Shown: positions 45,354-54,756, counted from the stretch's first letter. The stretch: DNA of 64,000 nucleotides from Pseudomonas sp. DTU_2021_1001937_2_SI_NGA_ILE_001 (GCF_032463525.1 NZ_CP135971.1:1674001-1738000), one strand, 5' to 3'. Numbers and translations are program-made. The notes: generated by a model from the letters alone, not told the origin.

Positions 45354-46343
45354 ATGCATCTCGCAAGATTCCTGCGGCAAGCCCTGACCGTGCTCTGCCT
45401 GTCCAATGTCCTGAGCGCCGCCCAGGCCGCCCCCAGCGTGTTGCAACGACCGATCAGCGTGCAGACCGACCGCGGCACCCTGTACGGCACCCTGCTGCTG
45501 CCGCGCGCCACCACACCGGTGCCGGTGGTGCTGATCGTGGCGGGCTCCGGCCCGACCGACCGCAACGGCAACAACCCCGAGGGCGGGCGTAACGACAGCC
45601 TCAAGCAACTGGCCGTGACCCTGGCCCGGCATAACATCGCCAGCGTGCGCTATGACAAGCGCGGTGTGGCGGCCAGCAAGGCGGCCACACCCAACGAGCG
45701 AGATCTCAGCGTCGAGCGCTACGTGGCCGACGTACTGGCCTGGAGCCGTCAGCTCAAGAGCGACAGTCGCCTCGGCCCGCTGGTTCTGCTCGGCCACAGC
45801 GAAGGCGCGCTGATCGCCTCGCTGGCAGCCCGCCAGGCGGGGGCCAGCGCGTTGATCAGCGTGGCCGGCACCGGCCGCCCGGTCGACCAGGTGCTGCGCG
45901 AACAACTGCGCGAGCGCCTGCCGGCCCCCTTGCAGCAGCGCAGCCAGGAGCTGCTCGATGAACTCAAGGCCGGTCGTACCGACGACCAGGTGCCGCCCGA
46001 TCTGCAGGTGGTGTTTCGCCCCAGCGTGCAGCCCTACCTGATTTCCCTGCTGCGCCAGGACCCGGCGCAAGCCTTCGCCGACAGCCGCGTCCCGGCGCTG
46101 ATCATCCAGGGACGGCATGACATCCAGGTCAACGTCGAAGACGCCGAACGGCTGCACAAGGCGCGGCCCGACGCCCGCCTGGTACTGATCGATGGCATGA
46201 ACCACGTGCTGCGCATCGTGCCGCAGGACCTGCAGCAGCAGTTGCGCTCGTACCGCAACCCGAACCTGCCGCTGGCCAGTGAACTGACCGAGCAGATCGT
46301 GCAGTTCATCGACCAGTTGCCGACCATTTCGCCGAAAACTTAA
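45354..46343 (+). CDS. exported alpha/beta hydrolase
   Basis: 329 aa with a signal peptide (VLCLSNVLSAAQA). Alpha/beta hydrolase motifs: oxyanion VAGSGPTDRNGNN, nucleophile LLGHSEGALIA (GHSEG), acid near ALIIQGRHDIQV, His in IDGMNHVLR. Resembles periplasmic serine esterases of the YqhD/BAAT-like group. ATG 45354 fits the signal peptide; its ribosome site is weak. Confidence 0.85.
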   Translation: MHLARFLRQALTVLCLSNVLSAAQAAPSVLQRPISVQTDRGTLYGTLLLPRATTPVPVVLIVAGSGPTDRNGNNPEGGRNDSLKQLAVTLARHNIASVRYDKRGVAASKAATPNERDLSVERYVADVLAWSRQLKSDSRLGPLVLLGHSEGALIASLAARQAGASALISVAGTGRPVDQVLREQLRERLPAPLQQRSQELLDELKAGRTDDQVPPDLQVVFRPSVQPYLISLLRQDPAQAFADSRVPALIIQGRHDIQVNVEDAERLHKARPDARLVLIDGMNHVLRIVPQDLQQQLRSYRNPNLPLASELTEQIVQFIDQLPTISPKT

Positions 46344-46419
46344 GAAATCGGCCGACAGGCCGATACGCAGACAATTGGCAGGATGTCTGCCACCAGGGCT
46401 CTGGACAGGATCGTCACGC

Positions 46420-47211
46420 ATGACCGAAAGCACCGAGGCTGTCGAAAAGACCGCCGAAACCGATGACAACGCCGCACCGCCACAGCCGTGGGACGATGTT
46501 GTACCCGAACACTTCCAGATGCTGCGCCTGGCCCCGCTGCCCACCGATCGCGCCACCGGCGGGCGGCCACTGCGCTTCGTGCAGCTCGGCAAGGCCGAGC
46601 GACACAGCAAGGAGCTCAGCCTGCTGCGCCTGAACATCCAGCTGCCCGGCCAGCGCGTGCGTCGCGAACAGAACCACCTGGACGTCTGGGCCGACCATCA
46701 GACCCGCACCGTGCGCTTCGCACCGGATTCAGGGCTGCAGGTCGAACCCTGGAACCGTGGCCTGGGCCGCTTCATCATGGCCCACGCCATCCACTGGGCA
46801 CAGAAACACTGGTCCGGCTACAAGATCGACAGCTTCCCGCTGGCCAGCAAAGACGGGCTGAACGAAGACACCCGCCTGCGCCGCGATCACTTCCTGCGCA
46901 CCCAGGGCTTCCAGGTCGGCTATGCCGATGCCCAGCACATGAAGGGCAGCATCAACGAAGTACAGGTCGGTAACCTGAACAACACCTGGAACAACGAAAA
47001 GGTGCAGATCGTCGAGATTCTCGACGCCGCGCAGATGCTGGAAAAGGCCGAGCAGCGGCTGCAGGAACAGGAAGTGACCATCCGCAAGCACGAGGAACGG
47101 GTCAACCAGTACCGCCGCGACGACGCCGGCCTGCGCTTCACCATCGCCTGCCTGGTGACTTTTGCGGTGTTTCAGGCGGGGTTGCTGATCTGGATTGCCA
47201 CCCACCGCTGA
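46420..47211 (+). CDS. tail-anchored hypothetical protein
   Basis: 263 aa. Central alpha/beta region (GRFIMAHAIHWAQKHWSGYKI, DHFLRTQGFQVGYADAQHM) with a faint GNAT-like look, then a coiled coil (LEKAEQRLQEQEVTIRKHEE) and one C-terminal helix (ACLVTFAVFQAGLLIWIA). So a cytoplasmic domain is held at the inner membrane. Function unknown. AGGA lies 9 nt upstream of ATG 46420. Confidence 0.75.
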   Translation: MTESTEAVEKTAETDDNAAPPQPWDDVVPEHFQMLRLAPLPTDRATGGRPLRFVQLGKAERHSKELSLLRLNIQLPGQRVRREQNHLDVWADHQTRTVRFAPDSGLQVEPWNRGLGRFIMAHAIHWAQKHWSGYKIDSFPLASKDGLNEDTRLRRDHFLRTQGFQVGYADAQHMKGSINEVQVGNLNNTWNNEKVQIVEILDAAQMLEKAEQRLQEQEVTIRKHEERVNQYRRDDAGLRFTIACLVTFAVFQAGLLIWIATHR

Positions 47212-47242
47212 GGCGCCTCACCCGGAAGGCGCGGCCTAGATG

Positions 47243-47435
47243 CAATACCGTTCGGCTAAGCGCTTCCCGGCTTTTGTTGGAGCGAGCTTGCTCGAGAGAT
47301 GTTCGCTTAAGCGGAATGTGGCCGGTGGGAGCGGCTTTAGCCGCGAAAGCATCAGGAAATTCACTGCATCCGTTGCGAACAGGCAGTCGCTTCGCGGCTG
47401 AAGCCGCTCCTACCCGGTCTAACCGAACAGTATTG
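47243..47435. repeat. REP composite B with terminal inverted repeats
   Basis: Outer inverted repeats CAATACCGTTCGGCTA and TAACCGAACAGTATTG enclose an imperfect GAGCGAGCTTGCTCGAGA unit and a GGGAGCGGCTTTAGCCGCGAA / TTCGCGGCTGAAGCCGCTCC pair. 193 bp, between convergent genes. Confidence 0.88.
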
Positions 47436-47480
47436 GCTTAAGCCGCGAACCTGGGGCGCAGTTCATTCACAGGGCAGGTT

Positions 47481-48389
47481 CTAGCGGCGCGACTCGAACA
47501 GGGCGCGGTGCTCGCGGCACTGTTCGGCGGTGAGCATGAACACCCCATGGCCGCCGCGCTTGAAGTCCAGCCAGGCGAAGTCCACTTCCGGGTACAGCGC
47601 CTGCACGTGAACCTGGCTGTTGCCGACCTCGACGATCAGCAGGCCCTTGTCGGTGAGGTGGTCGGCGGCTTCGCAGAGCATCCTCCGCACCAGGTTCAAC
47701 CCGTCATCGCCGCAGGCCAGGGCCAGCTCGGGCTCATGCTGGAATTCTTCGGGCATGTCAGCGAAGTCTTCGGCGTCGACATACGGCGGGTTGGACACGA
47801 TCAGGTCGAAGCGTTGCCCCGGCAAGCCGTCGAAACCATCGCCCTGCACCGTGTACACGCGTTCTTCCAGGCCATGGCGTTCGATGTTCTGGTTGGCCAC
47901 CTCGAGGGCATCGAAGGACAGGTCGGCCAGCACCACTTCGGCGTCGGGGAACACATCGGCACAGGCGATACCGATGCAACCGGACCCGGTGCACAGGTCG
48001 AGAATGCGCGCCGGATCCTGGGCGAGCCAGGGTTCGAAACGCTCTTCGATGAGTTCGGCGATCGGCGAGCGCGGAATCAGTACGCGGTCATCGACGATGA
48101 ATGACATGCCGCAGAACCAGGCCTCGCCCAACAGGTAAGGCGTCGGCACACGCTCGTCGATACGCCGACGGATCAGGCGCTGCACCTCGGAAATCTCGTC
48201 GACCTCAAGGCGGCAGTCCAGGTAGCTGTCGGCGATTTCCCAAGGCAGGCTCAGTGCGCCCAGGACCAGCTGCCGTGCCTCGTCCCAGGCATTGTCGGTG
48301 CCGTGGCCAAAAAACACGTCTTCCTCATGAAAGCGGCTGACAGCCCAACGGATATGATCGCGCACGGTGCGCAAACGGGAAGTGATCAT
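47481..48389 (-). CDS. prmB: ribosomal protein L3 glutamine methyltransferase
   Basis: 302 aa. SAM-binding [20 protein letters not shown] and catalytic [14 protein letters not shown] (NPPY) define the PrmB/PrmC family; the N terminus ([17 protein letters not shown]) and proximity to aroC and smrB fit PrmB. It methylates Gln150 of L3 during 50S assembly. ATG 48389 with AAGGAG 7 nt upstream is preferred over a TTG at 48395. Confidence 0.92.
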   Translation of the reverse strand: MITSRLRTVRDHIRWAVSRFHEEDVFFGHGTDNAWDEARQLVLGALSLPWEIADSYLDCRLEVDEISEVQRLIRRRIDERVPTPYLLGEAWFCGMSFIVDDRVLIPRSPIAELIEERFEPWLAQDPARILDLCTGSGCIGIACADVFPDAEVVLADLSFDALEVANQNIERHGLEERVYTVQGDGFDGLPGQRFDLIVSNPPYVDAEDFADMPEEFQHEPELALACGDDGLNLVRRMLCEAADHLTDKGLLIVEVGNSQVHVQALYPEVDFAWLDFKRGGHGVFMLTAEQCREHRALFESRR

Positions 48390-48777
48390 GGGCAAGCTCC
48401 TTGAGAAAAACGGCGAACGATTCTATCAGCACTGGCCAGCCGGTGAGTGACGGCAGGCAAAGGAGTGTCTACCATTGCGCCACGTCCAGCAAGGCAAACA
48501 GCCACCACCACGCCCCCGTTTTTTGCATCCGGCACGCTGCTAAATCCGGGGGCATGCGATTGTCAAGATTCACATCGGCGCTCGCTCGGAGGACAATGTG
48601 ACAAAACAGGCCATGCACGAACGTCACCCAAGAGGGTCGCGCACCACGCGCAGATACGGCGGACAACCGCCGCGAACCACCCCTCTCGCGGATGTGCCAG
48701 CCCGCCCACGAGGTGCCCGCAACACCACCCGGCGTCGCTTGCACAAGGCCTGAAAGCCTCATTTGAAGGAGCCCCAG
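48390..48777. other. divergent intergenic region
   Basis: About 390 bp between prmB and the isochorismatase-like gene. Frames over it are shadows with poor composition; I see no gene or repeat. Confidence 0.4.
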
Positions 48778-49368
48778 ATGTCTTCTCCCAAGACCATGTT
48801 TCAACTCAGCGGTCGGGTCCACGCCCGTGCCAGCCTGAACAACGCCACGCTGATCGTCATCGACGCCCAGAAAGAGTACCTCAGCGGCCCGCTGGCGCTG
48901 ACCGGTGTGCATGAAGCGCTGGCCAACATCGGCCTGCTGGTGGAAAAGGCCCGCGCCGCCAAATGCCCTATCGTGCATATCCGCCACCTGGGCACCGTGG
49001 GTGGCCTGTTCGACCCGCAGGGCGAGCGCGGCGAGCTGGTTCCGGAACTGCTGCCCCAGGAAGGCGAGCACCTGGTCGAGAAGCGTCTGCCGAACGCCTT
49101 CAACGGCACCGGCCTGCATGAACTGCTGCAGAGCCTGGGGCGCCTGGACCTGATCGTCTGCGGCTTCATGAGCCATTCGAGCATCAGCACCACGGTACGC
49201 GCCACCAAGGACTACGGCTACCGCTGCACCCTGGTCGACGACGCCTGCGCCACCCGTGACCTGCCGACTCCCGACGGCGTGGTCAGCGCCGAGGTCGTGC
49301 ATCGCACCGAGATGGCGATCATGGCCGACAACTTCGCCACCGTTGCCCTGACCCGCGACCTGATCTGA
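48778..49368 (+). CDS. isochorismatase-like hydrolase with Cys-to-Ser change
   Basis: 196 aa. Isochorismatase/cysteine hydrolase fold: Asp29 in LIVIDAQKEY, Lys102 in VEKRLPNAF, and the nucleophile region LIVCGFMSHSSISTTVRA. In most relatives this reads MSHxCVSTTxRA; here Ser135 takes the place of the nucleophilic Cys. So amidase chemistry is doubtful; true isochorismatases do not need the Cys. AAGGAG lies 8 nt upstream of ATG 48778. Confidence 0.87.
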   Translation: MSSPKTMFQLSGRVHARASLNNATLIVIDAQKEYLSGPLALTGVHEALANIGLLVEKARAAKCPIVHIRHLGTVGGLFDPQGERGELVPELLPQEGEHLVEKRLPNAFNGTGLHELLQSLGRLDLIVCGFMSHSSISTTVRATKDYGYRCTLVDDACATRDLPTPDGVVSAEVVHRTEMAIMADNFATVALTRDLI

Positions 49369-49453
49369 GCCCCTCCGGGCTGTCCGATACAGCCCGCGGC
49401 CACGCGCGTGCGCCGCCCTCACCCGCACCGGGCCTGGCGCCACGAGGTTTTAC

Positions 49454-50011
49454 ATGCAAGACGATGACTTTTCCCTGTTCCAGAGTGAAATGCGCGGCGT
49501 GAAGCGCATCGAACAGGTCTTCGCCGACACCGGCAAGCCCAAGGCCGACCGCCGCCAGCTCAATCGCCTGCGGCAGTCCGCCACCGCCAGCAGCGAATCG
49601 ATCACGGTCGACGGGCTGTCCGACCAGTTCGTCATCGACGTAGGCCCGGAAGATCCCCTGCACTGGGCACGCGATGGCGTGCAGGAAGGCCAGATGCGCA
49701 AGCTCAAGCTGGGCCAGATCAGCTTCGAAGGCAGTCTGGACCTGCATGGCATGAACGTGGAGGTGGCCCGCGAAACCCTCTGGGAATTTCTGGCCGAAGC
49801 CACCAAGCTGGAAATCCGCTGCGTGCGGGTGACCCACGGCAAGGCGGTGCGCCTGGACGGCAAGCGGCCGATGATCAAGAGCCACGTCAACACCTGGCTG
49901 CGCCAGCACCCGCAGGTGCTGGGCTTCTGCTCATGCCAGCCAAGACACGGCGGCACCGGTGCGGTCTACGTCATGCTGCGGCGCACCATGCTCGAAGGGC
50001 GCGACGAGTAA
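49454..50011 (+). CDS. smrB: Smr-domain endonuclease
   Basis: 185 aa. Smr domain motifs DLHG (96-99), THGK (127-130) and HGGTGA (165-170). E. coli SmrB cuts mRNA at collided ribosomes to start rescue, and its gene neighbours prmB, as here, which favours SmrB over SmrA. The N-terminal 80 residues match the conserved leader of that group (EMRGVKRI, RRQLNRLRQSA). Confidence 0.85.
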   Translation: MQDDDFSLFQSEMRGVKRIEQVFADTGKPKADRRQLNRLRQSATASSESITVDGLSDQFVIDVGPEDPLHWARDGVQEGQMRKLKLGQISFEGSLDLHGMNVEVARETLWEFLAEATKLEIRCVRVTHGKAVRLDGKRPMIKSHVNTWLRQHPQVLGFCSCQPRHGGTGAVYVMLRRTMLEGRDE

Positions 50012-50034
50012 CGCCGCACCCGTCACTGACCGGC

Positions 50035-50199
50035 TCAGCGCCCGCCAGGACCGGGGCCACCGGGGCCTGGTCCCGGTCCTCCCTGGTGATGACCGCCCCC
50101 ACCGGGCCCACCAGGGGCCGGCCCCCAGAACGGCCAACAGCCGGACACCGACGCCAATACGGCGATGAACATCGCGATTTTCACTACTCGAATAACCAT
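50035..50199 (-). CDS. Gly/Pro-rich small lipoprotein
   Basis: 54 aa. Basic start, hydrophobic helix and lipobox VSGC at about residue 20, then a tail almost only Gly, Pro and His (GPGGGGHHQGGPGPGPGG). ATG 50199. Likely attached to a membrane by lipid; the disordered tail could bind metal through His-His. Function unknown. Confidence 0.65.
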   Translation of the reverse strand: MVIRVVKIAMFIAVLASVSGCWPFWGPAPGGPGGGGHHQGGPGPGPGGPGPGGR

Positions 50200-50413
50200 G
50201 GATCTCACACTCTCGGACAAAGGTCAGGAATGACCTGCACGCATGAGACCGCGGCCGGACCGCGAAGTGGGTAGCCATTGGGTAGTCGCTTGGTCAGCGT
50301 ATTGATACACAAGCCCTGCCCTGCCGGCGTAATTACGCCTCAGCCATACACCTGAGCGCAGCGCTCGGGTAGTATGTGCGCCCTGATCGCCATCCATACG
50401 GAAACACACTCCT

Positions 50414-50959
50414 GTGACACTGGAACAGAACTACACCGCCATCCTGGGCCAATTGGGTGAGGACGTCAGCCGCGAAGGCCTCCTCGACACCCCGAAACGC
50501 GCCGCCAAGGCCATGCAGTACCTGTGCCGCGGCTATCAGCAGACCCTCGAAGAAGTCACCAACGGTGCATTGTTCAGCTCCGATGCCAGTGAAATGGTGA
50601 TGGTCAAGGACATCGAGCTGTACTCGCTGTGCGAACACCACCTGCTGCCGTTCATCGGCAAGGCCCATGTGGCCTACATTCCCAGCGGCAAGGTTCTGGG
50701 CCTGTCCAAGGTGGCGCGCATCGTCGACATGTACGCCCGCCGCCTGCAGATCCAGGAGAATCTCAGCCGCCAGATCGCCGAAGCCATTCAGCAGGTCACG
50801 GGCGCGCTGGGCGTGGCCGTGGTCATCGAAGCCAAGCACATGTGCATGATGATGCGCGGTGTCGAGAAGCAGAATTCGGCGATGATCACCTCGGTGATGC
50901 TCGGCGAGTTCCGTGAAAATGCTGCCACACGCAGCGAATTCCTCAGCCTGATCAAGTAA
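50414..50959 (+). CDS. folE: GTP cyclohydrolase I
   Basis: 181 aa. Zinc ligands in [20 protein letters not shown] (Cys, His) and [13 protein letters not shown] (Cys). Turns GTP into dihydroneopterin triphosphate for folate and queuosine synthesis. GTG start. Followed by a GC hairpin (50968-51000). Confidence 0.94.
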   Translation: MTLEQNYTAILGQLGEDVSREGLLDTPKRAAKAMQYLCRGYQQTLEEVTNGALFSSDASEMVMVKDIELYSLCEHHLLPFIGKAHVAYIPSGKVLGLSKVARIVDMYARRLQIQENLSRQIAEAIQQVTGALGVAVVIEAKHMCMMMRGVEKQNSAMITSVMLGEFRENAATRSEFLSLIK

Positions 50960-50967
50960 ACACGCCG

Positions 50968-51000
50968 AACGGCCGGCCTCGCCCAGGGTGCCGGCCGGTT
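50968..51000 (+). terminator. GC-rich hairpin after folE
   Basis: GGCCGGC / GCCGGCC stem with a 12-nt loop; only TT follows, so termination strength is uncertain. Confidence 0.4.
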
Positions 51001-51020
51001 CACCTGCGGAGGCTCCCCCC

Positions 51021-51392
51021 ATGCTCATGAAAGCCCTGCGAGTCGGCCTCGGCCAGCTCATCGTGCTTGGCGACAAACTGACCCGCCCGGCCCCACTCAA
51101 GCGCAGCACCGAGGCCCAGGCCAAGGTCGAACAGGCTGCCCGTGACCTGGCGCTGTACCAGTTCCACGCCTGCCCGTTCTGCGTCAAGACCCGTCGCACG
51201 CTGCACAAGCTCAATGTGCCGGTGGCCCTGCGCGACGCCAAGAATGACCCGGTCGAGCGTCAGACCCTGCTGGAACAGGGCGGCCGGATCAAGGTGCCGT
51301 GCCTGCGCATTCAGGACGGCGACCAGGTGACCTGGATGTACGAATCCAAGGTCATCATCGACTACCTGAACCAGCGCTTCGCCAACGCCTGA
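51021..51392 (+). CDS. glutaredoxin-like protein
   Basis: 123 aa. Thioredoxin fold with CPFC (Cys51, Cys54) in YQFHACPFCVKTRRTL and the cis-Pro segment IKVPCLRI, then MYESKVIIDYLNQRF as in glutathione-S-transferase N-terminal domains. A hydrophobic-leaning N terminus of about 20 residues precedes it. GGAGG lies 8 nt upstream of ATG 51021. Confidence 0.88.
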   Translation: MLMKALRVGLGQLIVLGDKLTRPAPLKRSTEAQAKVEQAARDLALYQFHACPFCVKTRRTLHKLNVPVALRDAKNDPVERQTLLEQGGRIKVPCLRIQDGDQVTWMYESKVIIDYLNQRFANA

Positions 51393-51481
51393 GTCGCCTG
51401 GCGCGGCTGACTCCAACATGCCGCCTTCGTCTGGCTGCGCAGCCATCTCCGCCAGCCAGCGACGGCTGGCCGGATAGGCCG

Positions 51482-52699
51482 TCAGGTCGAAACCGCGCCG
51501 CTGCGCGGCAGGGCTGTCGACGCACAAGTAGAAGACGACTTGAGCAACCCCTGACGCAGCACCTCGGCCAGCCGCCCCAGCCCTTCGTCGAGGCGGGACG
51601 GGTCGATGTGGCTGAAATTGAGTCGCAGATGACCCGGGTTGGCATCCGGATCGACAAAGAATGGCTCACCCGGCATGAACGCCACATCTTGGGCCAGCGC
51701 GGCGTCCAGCAAGGTGCGGGTGTCCAGCGGCTGCTTCAGGGTCAGCCAGAAGAACAGCCCGCCCTGCGGAGTGTGCCAGTCAGCCAGCCCGGTGAAATGC
51801 CGCTGCAGGGCCACATCGAATGCGTCGCGACGCTCGCGATAGAACTCGCGCAGTTCGGCCAGATGGCTACGGTACTGCTCGCTGCCGACCCACTGCAACG
51901 CCTGCCACTGGCCGAAACGGTTGGTGTGCAGGTCGGCGGACTGTTTCAGGCGCAGCAGGTGCGGGAACAGGTCGGGACTGGCGATCAAGTAACCGACGCG
52001 CAGCCCCGGCAGCAGGGTCTTGGATACCGTGCCGGTGTAGATCCAGCTGGCCTTGCGCAGACGGCTCACGATCGGTCGCGACTGCACAGCGTCGAAGGTC
52101 AGCTCGCGATACGGTTCGTCTTCGATCAGGGTGACCTCGAATTCGTCGAGCAGGCCCGCCACCGTGTCGCGGCTGGCTTCGCTATAGCGCACCCCGGACG
52201 GATTCTGGAAAGTCGGGATCAGGTAGGCGAAGGCTGGGGCGTGATGCTCCAGGCGCTGGCGCAAGGCGACCAGGTCCGGCCCTTCGGCGCCTACCGGCAC
52301 GCTCAGGCAGTCAGCGCCGAACAACTGGAAGATCTGCAGAGCGGCCAGGTAGGTCGGCCCTTCGACGATGATCTCGGTACCGCGGTCGACATACAGTTTG
52401 GCGGCCAGATCCAGAGCCTGTTGCGAGCCACTGATCACCAGCACCTGGCTGGCCTGACAGTCGATGCCCAGGGCACGGGCCTCGGCGGCCAGCGCCTCGC
52501 GCAGGGCCGGTTCGCCCTCGCTCATGCCGTACTGACCCAGGCCCGCAGGCATGTCGGCCCACTGCACGGTCGGCAGCATCGACTCGGCCGGCAGGCCGCC
52601 TGCAAAGGACATCACCTCCGGGCGCTGGGCCGCTGCGAGGATCTCACGGATCAGGGAACTCTTGAGGCGCGCAACACGTTCGGAAAAAGCCATGGACAT
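51482..52699 (-). CDS. PLP-dependent aminotransferase (2-aminoadipate/MocR-type class I)
   Basis: 405 aa. Fold type I: VMSFAGGLPAESM start, QYGMSEGEPALREALA, LIPTFQNPSGVRYSEA and VSKTLLPGLRVGYL with the PLP lysine. Closest to LysN/ARO8-type and valine-pyruvate class enzymes that use amino acids with broad specificity. It is divergent from a MarR regulator with two palindromes between the starts, so likely controlled by it. Confidence 0.87.
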   Translation of the reverse strand: MSMAFSERVARLKSSLIREILAAAQRPEVMSFAGGLPAESMLPTVQWADMPAGLGQYGMSEGEPALREALAAEARALGIDCQASQVLVISGSQQALDLAAKLYVDRGTEIIVEGPTYLAALQIFQLFGADCLSVPVGAEGPDLVALRQRLEHHAPAFAYLIPTFQNPSGVRYSEASRDTVAGLLDEFEVTLIEDEPYRELTFDAVQSRPIVSRLRKASWIYTGTVSKTLLPGLRVGYLIASPDLFPHLLRLKQSADLHTNRFGQWQALQWVGSEQYRSHLAELREFYRERRDAFDVALQRHFTGLADWHTPQGGLFFWLTLKQPLDTRTLLDAALAQDVAFMPGEPFFVDPDANPGHLRLNFSHIDPSRLDEGLGRLAEVLRQGLLKSSSTCASTALPRSGAVST

Positions 52700-52728
52700 T
52701 CACCGCTAGCCGGAGGAAAGGGAAATAC

Positions 52729-52743
52729 GTCAAACTTGTTGAC
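52729..52743. promoter_or_regulatory. palindromic operator 1
   Basis: GTCAAACTTGTTGAC: inverted repeat GTCAA-N5-TTGAC, preceded by TAC and followed by C as in operator 2. It lies 30 bp upstream of the aminotransferase start. Confidence 0.7.
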
Positions 52744-52770
52744 CAACCCTACGACGCCTTCCGTGGATAC

Positions 52771-52785
52771 GTCAACATGCTTGAC
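52771..52785. promoter_or_regulatory. palindromic operator 2, over the MarR start codon
   Basis: GTCAACATGCTTGAC: the same GTCAA-N5-TTGAC repeat, centred on the ATG of the MarR gene, 42 bp (four helical turns) from operator 1. This suggests autorepression. Confidence 0.7.
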
Positions 52786-53244
52786 CTTAAAAACTGCATC
52801 GACCAGCAACGGGCTATGGAAGACTTCTTCTTCGGCTACCAGGCCTTCACCGCCAAGCCCGATGAAATGCTCGAACGCCGAGGCTTCAGCCGAGTGCATC
52901 AACGCATCCTGTTCTTCATCGCCCGCTATCCGGGGCTGAGCGTCAAGCAACTGCTGGCGCTGCTGGGTGTGACCAAACAGGCGCTGAACATGCCGCTGCG
53001 CCAGCTGATCGGCATGGACATGGTGGTCAGCAGCACGCCGCCAACCGACAAGCGCAAGCGCCTGCTGGCGCTGAGCGACCAGGGACGCCAGTTCGAACAG
53101 GCATTGCGTCGCGAGCAGGTGCGCCTGCTGCAGCGGGTGTTCGATGAAGCCGGTCCGGAGGCCGTGGCAGGCTGGTTGAAGGTTAACCAGATGCTCGGCA
53201 CGACCACCGCCGCCTCGCGCAGCGACGCGCCGGGCCAGCACTGA
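52777..53244 (+). CDS. MarR-family transcriptional regulator
   Basis: 155 aa. Winged helix: RVHQRILFFIARYPGLSVKQLLALLGVTKQALNMPLRQLI, then wing PPTDKRKRLLALSDQG. Divergent from the aminotransferase. Two identical-type palindromes in the shared promoter, one covering its own start, point to autoregulation and control of the aminotransferase. Confidence 0.9.
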   Translation: MLDLKNCIDQQRAMEDFFFGYQAFTAKPDEMLERRGFSRVHQRILFFIARYPGLSVKQLLALLGVTKQALNMPLRQLIGMDMVVSSTPPTDKRKRLLALSDQGRQFEQALRREQVRLLQRVFDEAGPEAVAGWLKVNQMLGTTTAASRSDAPGQH

Positions 53245-53342
53245 ACTGTACGGCCCAATACGCCAGTCGCTGTATCGTGAAAGCCCTGCCTGCGGCGTTT
53301 AGGCTTGGCGCCTCGTTTTTACGCGTCATGAAGGAATAACGC

Positions 53343-54536
53343 ATGTCAGCCACCGCCCTGAAGACCCCGTTGCGACCGCTGGCGGACTCTTCACCCTCTT
53401 CGCTGGTCGCCGGTTTCATCGCCATGATGACCGGCTGCACCAGCTCACTGGTGCTGATGTTCCAGGCCGGCCAGGCGGCCGGACTGAGCAGCGGGCAGAT
53501 TTCTTCGTGGCTGTGGGCACTGTTCATGGGCATGGCGCTGTGCAGCATCGGCCTGTCGCTGCGCTATCGCACACCCATTACCGTGGCCTGGTCGACCCCT
53601 GGCGCGGCGTTGCTGATCACCAGCCTGGGCGGGGTCAGCTACCCGGAAGCGATCGGTGCATTCATCACCTGTGCAGCCATGATCACCCTGTGCGGCATGA
53701 CCGGCACCTTCGAGCGCCTGGTCAAGCGCCTGCCCGCCTCTCTTGCCGCTGCACTGCTGGCCGGCATCCTGTTCAAGATCGGCAGCGAAATCTTCATCGC
53801 CGCCCAGCACCGGACCGGGCTGGTACTGACGATGTTCTTCACCTATCTGCTGGTCAAGCGCGTTTCGCCGCGCTATTCAGTTCTCGCCGCCTTGCTGGCC
53901 GGGGTGGTGATGGCCGGTGCACAGGGCCTGCTCAACTTCAGCGGTTTCAACCTGGAACTGGCCGTGCCGGTCTGGACCACACCAAGCTTTTCCCTGGCCG
54001 CGACCATCAGTATCGGCATTCCGCTGTTCGTCGTCGCCATGGCTTCGCAGAACATGCCTGGCATCGCGGTGCTACGCGCCGACGGCTACGACACACCCTC
54101 CTCGCCATTGATCACCGTGACCGGCCTGGCGTCGTTGCTGACCGCACCGTTCGGCGCCCACGGCATCAATCTGGCGGCGATCAGTGCCGCCATCTGCACC
54201 GGCCCCACAGCCCATGAAGACCCGCACAAGCGCTATACCGCAGCAGTGTGGTGCGGGGTGTTCTACGGCATCGCCGGGCTGTATGGCGCCACGCTGGCAG
54301 CGTTGTTCGCGGCCTTCCCCAAGGAACTGGTGCTGTCCATCGCCGCGCTGGCGCTGTTCGGCTCGATCATCAACGGCCTGAGCGTGGCGATGAGCGAGCC
54401 CAGCGAGCGTGAAGCAGCGTTGATCACCTTCATGGTCACCGCCTCGGGCCTGACGCTGTTCTCGGTGGGGTCGGCATTCTGGGGCATCGTCGCCGGCGTA
54501 CTGACCCTGCTGATTCTCAACACGCGTGCGCGCTGA
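53343..54536 (+). CDS. BenE-family benzoate/H+ symporter
   Basis: 397 aa, about twelve membrane helices. Motifs TVAWSTPGAALLITSLGGV and FGAHGINLAAISAAICTGPTAHEDP are typical of BenE. Usually imports benzoate or related aromatic acids. No aromatic catabolic genes nearby, so the substrate is uncertain. Possibly co-transcribed with the MarR gene (98-bp gap). Confidence 0.9.
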   Translation: MSATALKTPLRPLADSSPSSLVAGFIAMMTGCTSSLVLMFQAGQAAGLSSGQISSWLWALFMGMALCSIGLSLRYRTPITVAWSTPGAALLITSLGGVSYPEAIGAFITCAAMITLCGMTGTFERLVKRLPASLAAALLAGILFKIGSEIFIAAQHRTGLVLTMFFTYLLVKRVSPRYSVLAALLAGVVMAGAQGLLNFSGFNLELAVPVWTTPSFSLAATISIGIPLFVVAMASQNMPGIAVLRADGYDTPSSPLITVTGLASLLTAPFGAHGINLAAISAAICTGPTAHEDPHKRYTAAVWCGVFYGIAGLYGATLAALFAAFPKELVLSIAALALFGSIINGLSVAMSEPSEREAALITFMVTASGLTLFSVGSAFWGIVAGVLTLLILNTRAR

Positions 54537-54573
54537 GTCAGCGAGTCAAATCAGGCCGGCTCGCGGCTCAAGC

Positions 54574-54716
54574 CAATACAGTTCGATTAAGCGCTTTGCG
54601 GCTTTGTGGGAGCGGCTTTAGCCGCGAAGATGCCAGGAAACCCACTGCATCTGTTGTGAACATGCAGTCACTTCGCGGCTGAAGCCGCTCCTACCCAGCC
54701 TAACTGACCAGTATTG
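54574..54716. repeat. REP composite C with terminal inverted repeats
   Basis: Ends CAATACAGTTCGATTA and TAACTGACCAGTATTG; inside GGGAGCGGCTTTAGCCGCGAA and TTCGCGGCTGAAGCCGCTCC. 143 bp, between convergent genes. Confidence 0.88.
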
Positions 54717-54756
54717 CGGCTAAAAAGCCGCGCCTACCAGGTGACATGACGCCTAC

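Noticed and set aside
46375..46420. Earlier start for the tail-anchored protein
   Set aside because: The 15 extra codons have no ribosome site, while ATG 46420 has AGGA at suitable spacing.
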